NCBI GenBank assembly: GCA_020099315.1
Contig: CP083650.1
Span: 868,001 to 932,000, forward strand
Origin: Citrobacter europaeus
GTDB lineage: Bacteria; Pseudomonadota; Gammaproteobacteria; Enterobacterales; Enterobacteriaceae
Direction of reading: 5' to 3'
DNA length: 64,000 nucleotides
Of this stretch, positions 59,405-64,000 are shown piece by piece. The notes below the pieces were generated by a model. It saw only the letters and a list, made by a program, of their open reading frames with translations, did not search any database and was not told the origin of the DNA. Position 1 is the first letter of the stretch, and each line of letters begins with the position of its first letter. A program made the position numbers and the translations under genes.

Positions 59405-60096
59405 ACCGCCGCCGTCTGGCGCTTAGATGGGTATTTATTCTACTTTCCGGTCTGACAGCATTCTCTACACAGGCAGTCTACCTGGAGTCGACCATTTATG
59501 AGATGCCATCGGATAAATCATTTATCAGTAAACGAATCTATAACGATAGTCAGAAACAGAATTTATACAGTATCGGCGCAGTAAAAATTGATAAGCCGGG
59601 AGCGGGAGGTGAAAACAGAAGTGCTATTGCTGAAGGCGAACTTCTGTTTACTCCGCTGAATTTTTCACTGGCTCCGCAGGCGAGTGAGTTTTTTAAGATT
59701 TTCTACCGTGGGCCGCAGGATGATAAAGAACGCTATTACCGAATTCTGTTTCGTGAAATGCCGATCACGCTGTTTACCGAACGTAATCAAGGGAAAGGCG
59801 GCCAGGCTCTCCCGGTGATCGCTATGGACACCATATTGGTTGTTCGCCCGAGAAACATAAATCTGGCTTACACCATTGATGAGGCTAACGGAACACTGAA
59901 AAACACCGGGAATACTTTTTTTAAAATCATCGTACACCAGGGGTGCAACTCAACCGATGATGAAGCCACCATGCGTTATGTGTTGCCGGGTGAAACCTGG
60001 CGTAGTAGTGAGCTGAAAACAAAAAACCGAAAGTTTATCGTAGCGTTGCAGAAATACATCCCAGTAGGCCAGGGGTGCTTCAAACTCAATCAATAG
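59401..60096 (+). CDS. ecpE: Second pilus chaperone EcpE
   Basis: 231 residues from ATG 59401 overlapping the ecpD stop. Signal peptide ending AFSTQA. A chaperone fold paralogous to EcpB, sharing the FYRGPQDDKERYYRILFREM motif. Probably dedicated to the tip adhesin. It ends the conserved ecpABCDE block. Confidence 0.9.
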   Translation: MNRRRLALRWVFILLSGLTAFSTQAVYLESTIYEMPSDKSFISKRIYNDSQKQNLYSIGAVKIDKPGAGGENRSAIAEGELLFTPLNFSLAPQASEFFKIFYRGPQDDKERYYRILFREMPITLFTERNQGKGGQALPVIAMDTILVVRPRNINLAYTIDEANGTLKNTGNTFFKIIVHQGCNSTDDEATMRYVLPGETWRSSELKTKNRKFIVALQKYIPVGQGCFKLNQ

Positions 60097-60240
60097 TAAG
60101 CATTGAGTCTGATCCGATATGTCATGGTTAGATATCGAACCTATACTGTAACTATCTTTATACAATGCAGTAATCAGCTCGGCACAGATGAAACTTTGGT
60201 CATTTGTACTCCATGTCACGGTATTTAAGAGTCAGGTAGT

Positions 60241-60972
60241 ATGAAAAGTATAATTAATGATCAGGTTGAGTACGATTCCACCAGAAAAAGCCTGAAACAT
60301 CGCGATACTACAATAATCCTTTCGGCATCTACAGCGAGATTACTTGAGCTATTCATTGCCCATAAAAATCAACAACTCCACCGTGAGTTTATCATTGAAG
60401 AAGTATGGAAAAAGCATGGTATGGCCCCATCGGGTCATAGCCTTAATAAAAGTATCAGTATATTGCGAAAAGCATTTAGTGAGTTGGGGGCAGAAAATCC
60501 CATTGAAACGTTGCCCCGGCAGGGATTTTTGTTCCATGCTTCGGTCAATGATGAACAGTCATCTTTCAGTGGAGATGTACCTGTTCGTTCGGTAACAGAA
60601 ACGGTGAACTCACCCGCAACACCGAAACGCAAAAACATTCTTCTATTTATTTTATTGTTTGCCTTTCTTGGGAGCGCGGTTTTGATATTGCCAACTCTTA
60701 ACTCAGGTACCACGAATTTTATCTATATTAGGGCAATAGGTGATTGTGAACTTTATACAGCCGATGACAATAATGCTGATAAAACGAAAGCGTTTTTATC
60801 TTCTGATATGTGGAGAAAATTAAACGCGACCTGTCATGATGGCAAGAAAACAATAGTTTTTTATGATGATAATAATTTATCGGCAGGTAATGATCTTAAA
60901 GAGAATTTTTTGGGGATCTGTACGCTGGATAAAGGAGGTGCTGCCCGTGAATGCGAAAATTATATTTATTAG
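60241..60972 (+). CDS. ToxR-like transmembrane regulator downstream of ecp
   Basis: 243 residues. N-terminal OmpR/ToxR winged helix (ILSASTARLLELFIAHKNQQ, SGHSLNKSISILRKAFSELG, ENPIETLPRQGFLFHASV), a single membrane helix at about 131-150 (NILLFILLFAFLGSAVLILP), then a periplasmic domain of about 90 residues with four Cys. Same layout as LafZ and similar in its wHTH, but a distinct sequence. It is 144 bases after ecpE, in the same direction; it probably controls the pilus. Not part of the ecp operon of E. coli. Confidence 0.82.
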   Translation: MKSIINDQVEYDSTRKSLKHRDTTIILSASTARLLELFIAHKNQQLHREFIIEEVWKKHGMAPSGHSLNKSISILRKAFSELGAENPIETLPRQGFLFHASVNDEQSSFSGDVPVRSVTETVNSPATPKRKNILLFILLFAFLGSAVLILPTLNSGTTNFIYIRAIGDCELYTADDNNADKTKAFLSSDMWRKLNATCHDGKKTIVFYDDNNLSAGNDLKENFLGICTLDKGGAARECENYIY

Positions 60973-61420
60973 CGGGGCGATCTTTCTTGCTGTGATAACA
61001 GCATACTTTTTTTATCGCCATCAAGAACCTGAGACGCTGACCTGCTCTGCCAAGAATTACCTTCATCTGCAAGCGCAAACTCAGGGCGTAAAAATTGAAG
61101 GTGAAGTTCTGTTGGTTTTTCGTATTTCATCTGCTACCGAAGGGCGGGTATCCCAGGTAGGGAGCCTTAATATTCAGGGTAAGCACTATGCCGTAGATCG
61201 TAATGTTGTCCTGAATTTTATTGGCAAAGACCGCGACGGATATGTGCAGACTCGTCGCTTGGCTATTGTCAAAAATAAAAACGATAATGTTCCCGATGAA
61301 ATTACCGAACTGCTTATGTCTCAACAGGATATTTTCTATTATAAGGTCATCCGTATCGCCGGGAATGTCTATGCGATAAGAGATCTGCGACGTACGCTCA
61401 TGGTTTGTCGGGCAGCATGA
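60947..61420 (+). CDS. Membrane-anchored periplasmic partner of the ToxR-like regulator
   Basis: 157 residues from GTG 60947, eight bases after AAAGGAGG inside the end of the regulator gene (26-nt overlap). An N-terminal membrane anchor (IIFISGAIFLAVITAYFFY) is followed by a periplasmic domain with two Cys (LTCSAKN near the start and LMVCRAA at the end) that may pair. I recognise no family. The tight coupling suggests a ToxS-like helper of the regulator, which is inference. Confidence 0.7.
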   Translation: MNAKIIFISGAIFLAVITAYFFYRHQEPETLTCSAKNYLHLQAQTQGVKIEGEVLLVFRISSATEGRVSQVGSLNIQGKHYAVDRNVVLNFIGKDRDGYVQTRRLAIVKNKNDNVPDEITELLMSQQDIFYYKVIRIAGNVYAIRDLRRTLMVCRAA

Positions 61421-61761
61421 ATCGAGGTAATGTGTTAGTATTTTGATTTTAGTGGTTGTATGTTTTGCTGTTAATAGTATTTGTGGTCTTTTATTTTGTC
61501 TTGTGGTGAAAATGAGTAAAAGGATTTGTACTGGTGAAAATTAGGAATTTTCCTTTTTCGATATTTAAAATGGATTTACCATTTAATGGGAATACGCATA
61601 TGGATAATTGTGATTATAAACTCTGAAACTACGTGATATGACTTATGGATAAAGTTAATTCACGAACCGCCTTATAATTGCTGGAGGCTGAAGGTGTTGT
61701 ATATTCTCTCGTGTATATAACGAGGGACCTGCTATGCCATAAATTTAAGTTGGTGGTAACT
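61421..61761. other. Intergenic region before the HTH-EAL gene
   Basis: About 340 AT-rich bases with no credible gene. A small hairpin GAAAATT-AGG-AATTTTC at 61536-61552 followed by CTTTTT may terminate the preceding pair. Promoter elements of the next gene were not pinned down. Confidence 0.5.
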
Positions 61762-63210
61762 ATGAATACGAAAAAGATTTTTCTGCTCAGTTATGATATT
61801 TTTCTTTTCTCGGGAATAAAAGCGTGGCTGCCTAATTTGGTACTGGTTGATGCGCGATCATTTATTTCTGGTACCCAATCAGTTATTCCACGATACCCGT
61901 CCTGTTTGCTGGTGATCGATAACCGGTTACCATTGCTACTGGTCAGAAAATGGTTTCAGAGAAATAGCACGCAGTTTATCAACATAAACTGTATTGTTCT
62001 TCGGATGAATGAAACTCGTTCTGTTAATCGAGGATATGAGGAGTATGCATTCATTAATGGAAGAGAATTATCTGATCAATTGATTTCTCAGCTCAGAGCC
62101 AATTTAATGGCACCCAATGAGGTTGTGGAGGTCACTAAAGGTTCGACGATGTTTACTTTTCATTTGACTGAATTTGAAGAGGAAATGTTGTATGCATCAT
62201 TCACAAAAGAAAAATTGCACGATTTTTGTATTGCTAACTCACTAACAACTAAGTCAGTGTATCGATATCGGGAAAGGATAACCGCTCGACTGGGATTTTC
62301 TCATTTTAATGAAACCATCATTTTTTTAACCAGGAATAATTTATTGCATGAAGGTTACCCGACAAACAATCATTCTGGTGAGAATGTAATTTACGGCGAT
62401 GCATATGATGTCTCAGATTCTGGCCGACTGAGTATGGCAATAAGGAATGAAGAAATCATTCCTTATTTTCAGCCCATCGTAAATATCAGTGGGGATGTCT
62501 GTGGTGTTGAGGTTTTAGCTCGATGGCCACAGGGCCATAATTATGCGATTTCTCAGCGTGAGTTTATACCTCTGGCTGAAAAAAGTGGCTTAATGAATGA
62601 GTTAACGAGCTATTTAATGACCACCGTTGCGCGTAATCTGGTCGACGGAAGCGAGGGTATAAATAAAACGCTATTCGTCTCCTTTAATGTCAGTCCATCA
62701 GGTTTAAGTAATCCCGTTTTTTATTGGGAATGCCTTAATTTTATGGAGATAACGCAAAGGCTACCGATAAAATTAATGATTGAAATAACCGAAAATCAGA
62801 CTCTCACTATCACTCCAGCCATCAAAGAGCTGATACGATCGTTGCGAAACCGAGGGGTTCTGTTTGCTTTAGATGATTTTGGGACGGGATACGCTAACCT
62901 CTGCTATCTCAATGAGTTAGACCTGGATGTTATCAAAATTGATAAAACGTTCATCAAGGCTATTAAAGAAGCTGAGCAACATATCCCTATGCTCGAGTCA
63001 ATCATTCATCTTTCCGGGCTCCTGGGATTACGCATGGTGGCGGAAGGCGTTGAATACGGCTATCAGCAGCAATGGTTGGGGAAAAATAATGTGGATTACC
63101 TGCAGGGCTATCAATTTTTACCGCCAGTGATGTTTGATGATTTTATGCGTTTTTACAAGCAGTCTGTAGGGCTGTTTGAATCAGCGTCGGATTCAACTTT
63201 TTCAGCGTAA
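61762..63210 (+). CDS. LuxR-type HTH / EAL-domain protein (putative c-di-GMP phosphodiesterase)
   Basis: 482 residues from ATG 61762; a TTG at 61678 would add 28. Residues 1-140 are of unknown fold. About 150-190 resemble a LuxR-type helix-turn-helix (LTTKSVYRYRERITARLGFS). About 225-475 form an EAL domain: EVLARW (250-255) as the EAL motif, FNVSP, MIEITEN, ALDDFGTGYANLCYL, VIKIDKTFI, MVAEGVEYG and LQGYQF. The catalytic acidic residues and Lys are kept, so hydrolysis of c-di-GMP is expected. The architecture recalls E. coli PdeL (YahA) with an extra N-terminal part. Its position beside a pilus operon suggests control of adhesion versus motility. Confidence 0.85.
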   Translation: MNTKKIFLLSYDIFLFSGIKAWLPNLVLVDARSFISGTQSVIPRYPSCLLVIDNRLPLLLVRKWFQRNSTQFININCIVLRMNETRSVNRGYEEYAFINGRELSDQLISQLRANLMAPNEVVEVTKGSTMFTFHLTEFEEEMLYASFTKEKLHDFCIANSLTTKSVYRYRERITARLGFSHFNETIIFLTRNNLLHEGYPTNNHSGENVIYGDAYDVSDSGRLSMAIRNEEIIPYFQPIVNISGDVCGVEVLARWPQGHNYAISQREFIPLAEKSGLMNELTSYLMTTVARNLVDGSEGINKTLFVSFNVSPSGLSNPVFYWECLNFMEITQRLPIKLMIEITENQTLTITPAIKELIRSLRNRGVLFALDDFGTGYANLCYLNELDLDVIKIDKTFIKAIKEAEQHIPMLESIIHLSGLLGLRMVAEGVEYGYQQQWLGKNNVDYLQGYQFLPPVMFDDFMRFYKQSVGLFESASDSTFSA

Positions 63211-63222
63211 ACCTGTCGGGAA

Positions 63223-63246
63223 CATCAGGGGCGGATGCCTCTGATG
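63223..63246 (+). terminator. Terminator of the EAL gene
   Basis: CATCAGGGGC, loop GGAT, GCCTCTGATG (one G-U pair), followed by CCGGTATTTTT. Confidence 0.75.
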
Positions 63247-63402
63247 CCGGTATTTTTGCAGAGGTTGGTACTACAGATCCTGCCTGTCTGGTGAAGGCGA
63301 TAGCCTGTTGTGAGGGAAGCATCGTTTGTTTATGTGTCTTTTACAGGGTATTTATAGCGGTATCAGCGTTAATCAAACTGCTTCCGAGGTTAGTCCATAG
63401 CC

Positions 63403-63867
63403 ATGCGTCATTTCCTGCAAAAATTAAGAGTCTGGTTTCCGCCGCCATTCATCTTAGTACTTTTCCTCGTTGCCGATGCGTTGACGGCGAGCCCACGTTT
63501 CACATTTGGCGCGGTAAATATCGTGATAAGCGCATTACTGGCCAGCGTCAGTTTGTGGATGATACTGCATACCGCATGGCAGATGCGGATGAAACGTACG
63601 ACCCTGAACCCGCTTCATGCAAATAAATCGACCACGCTGGTTACCGGCGGATGTTACGCCTGGAGTCGCAACCCGATCTACCTTGGTATGAGCGGGCTCC
63701 AGCTTGCCTTTGCTCTGTTCGTCGGCAGCCCGGCTGGCGTAGTGGCAGTACCGCTGTTTATGCTGGCGGTTGCCAAATTGCATATTGATTTTGAAGAGGA
63801 ACAATTGCGAAAACACTTCGGGCTGGAATGGGATCGCTTTGAGCGGCAGGTTCGCCGCTGGCTATAG
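63403..63867 (+). CDS. Isoprenylcysteine carboxyl methyltransferase-like membrane protein
   Basis: 154 residues with about four hydrophobic segments and the family pattern TTLVTGGCYAWSRNPIYLGM followed by FEEEQLRKHFGLEWDRFERQ at the C-terminus. This is the PEMT/ICMT-type integral membrane methyltransferase signature (RNPxYxG, then E-E...G..W). The substrate is unknown in bacteria of this kind. The start ATG 63403 has GAGG 13 bases upstream. It stands alone; the remaining 130 bp to the window end show no gene. Confidence 0.82.
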   Translation: MRHFLQKLRVWFPPPFILVLFLVADALTASPRFTFGAVNIVISALLASVSLWMILHTAWQMRMKRTTLNPLHANKSTTLVTGGCYAWSRNPIYLGMSGLQLAFALFVGSPAGVVAVPLFMLAVAKLHIDFEEEQLRKHFGLEWDRFERQVRRWL

Positions 63868-64000
63868 TCTTACCCGACCGGGTACAAGCATTCCTGTCAC
63901 GACACGATTCGTGCGTTATTGAAACCGGATGATGCAAAATTAGGCGTTTGATTCACAAGGCCATTGACGCATCGCCCGGTTAGTTTTAACCTTCTACCCC

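Noticed and set aside
1..64000. CRISPR array, tRNA or rRNA gene, insertion sequence, phage genes
   Set aside because: No regularly spaced repeats, tRNA cloverleaf pattern, transposase or integrase motif was seen on reading.

Overview
This 64 kb window comes from the chromosome of an enterobacterium close to Escherichia and Citrobacter. The evidence is the collinear core block dinB, pepD, gpt, frsA, crl, phoE, proBA, the enterobacterial REP elements, the LexA box of dinB and the Pho box of phoE. It is not E. coli K-12: where K-12 keeps only fragments of a lateral flagellar locus, this genome carries an apparently complete Flag-2 system (positions 1 to about 42.6 kb). No frameshift or truncation is visible in any of its genes. 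The first gene, lfhA, runs off the left edge.

Flag-2 layout. Left block, minus strand: export apparatus and switch genes lfhAB-lfiRQPNM. Then plus strand: the sigma-54 activator lafK and the basal body/export operon lfiEFGHIJ. From 13.0 to 21.3 kb the flagellar genes are interrupted by a carbohydrate/phosphoglycerol module. A TagD-like glycerol-3-phosphate cytidylyltransferase overlaps lfiJ and is followed by a hexapeptide acyltransferase and a polysaccharide pyruvyl transferase (plus strand). Converging on them from the other strand are a FliB-like protein, a three-domain GT2-GT25-glycerophosphotransferase, a second CDP-glycerol glycerophosphotransferase, and a protein resembling GT80 sialyltransferases. 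Next come lfgNMA (minus), lfgB to lfgJ and lfgKL-lafW (plus), a ToxR-like membrane regulator pair (lafZ and a secreted partner, minus), the flagellin gene lafA, and lafBCDEFSTU (cap, chaperones, hook length control, FliL, sigma-28, motor).

Regulation can be partly read from the DNA. Sigma-54 -24/-12 elements (GG-N10-GC) lie before lfiE, lfgB, lafB and, strikingly, before the operon that starts with the FliB-like gene. This ties the decoration genes to the flagellar regulon. Sigma-28-like motifs (TAAG/TAAA, about 15 nt, GYCG) lie before lfgM, lfgK and lafA and are the natural targets of LafS.

Right part. After the zinc-ribbon protein gene and the core block dinB to proA comes an accessory region (52.4-63.2 kb). 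It holds an FNR-like regulator, an AT-rich control region with a perfect FNR box, a complete ecpABCDE common-pilus-type operon lacking its usual regulator ecpR, a second ToxR-like membrane regulator plus membrane-anchored partner, and an HTH-EAL c-di-GMP phosphodiesterase. An isoprenylcysteine methyltransferase-like membrane protein closes the window. The window therefore combines two surface appendages, lateral flagella and pili, each with its own local regulators of the same architectural type.
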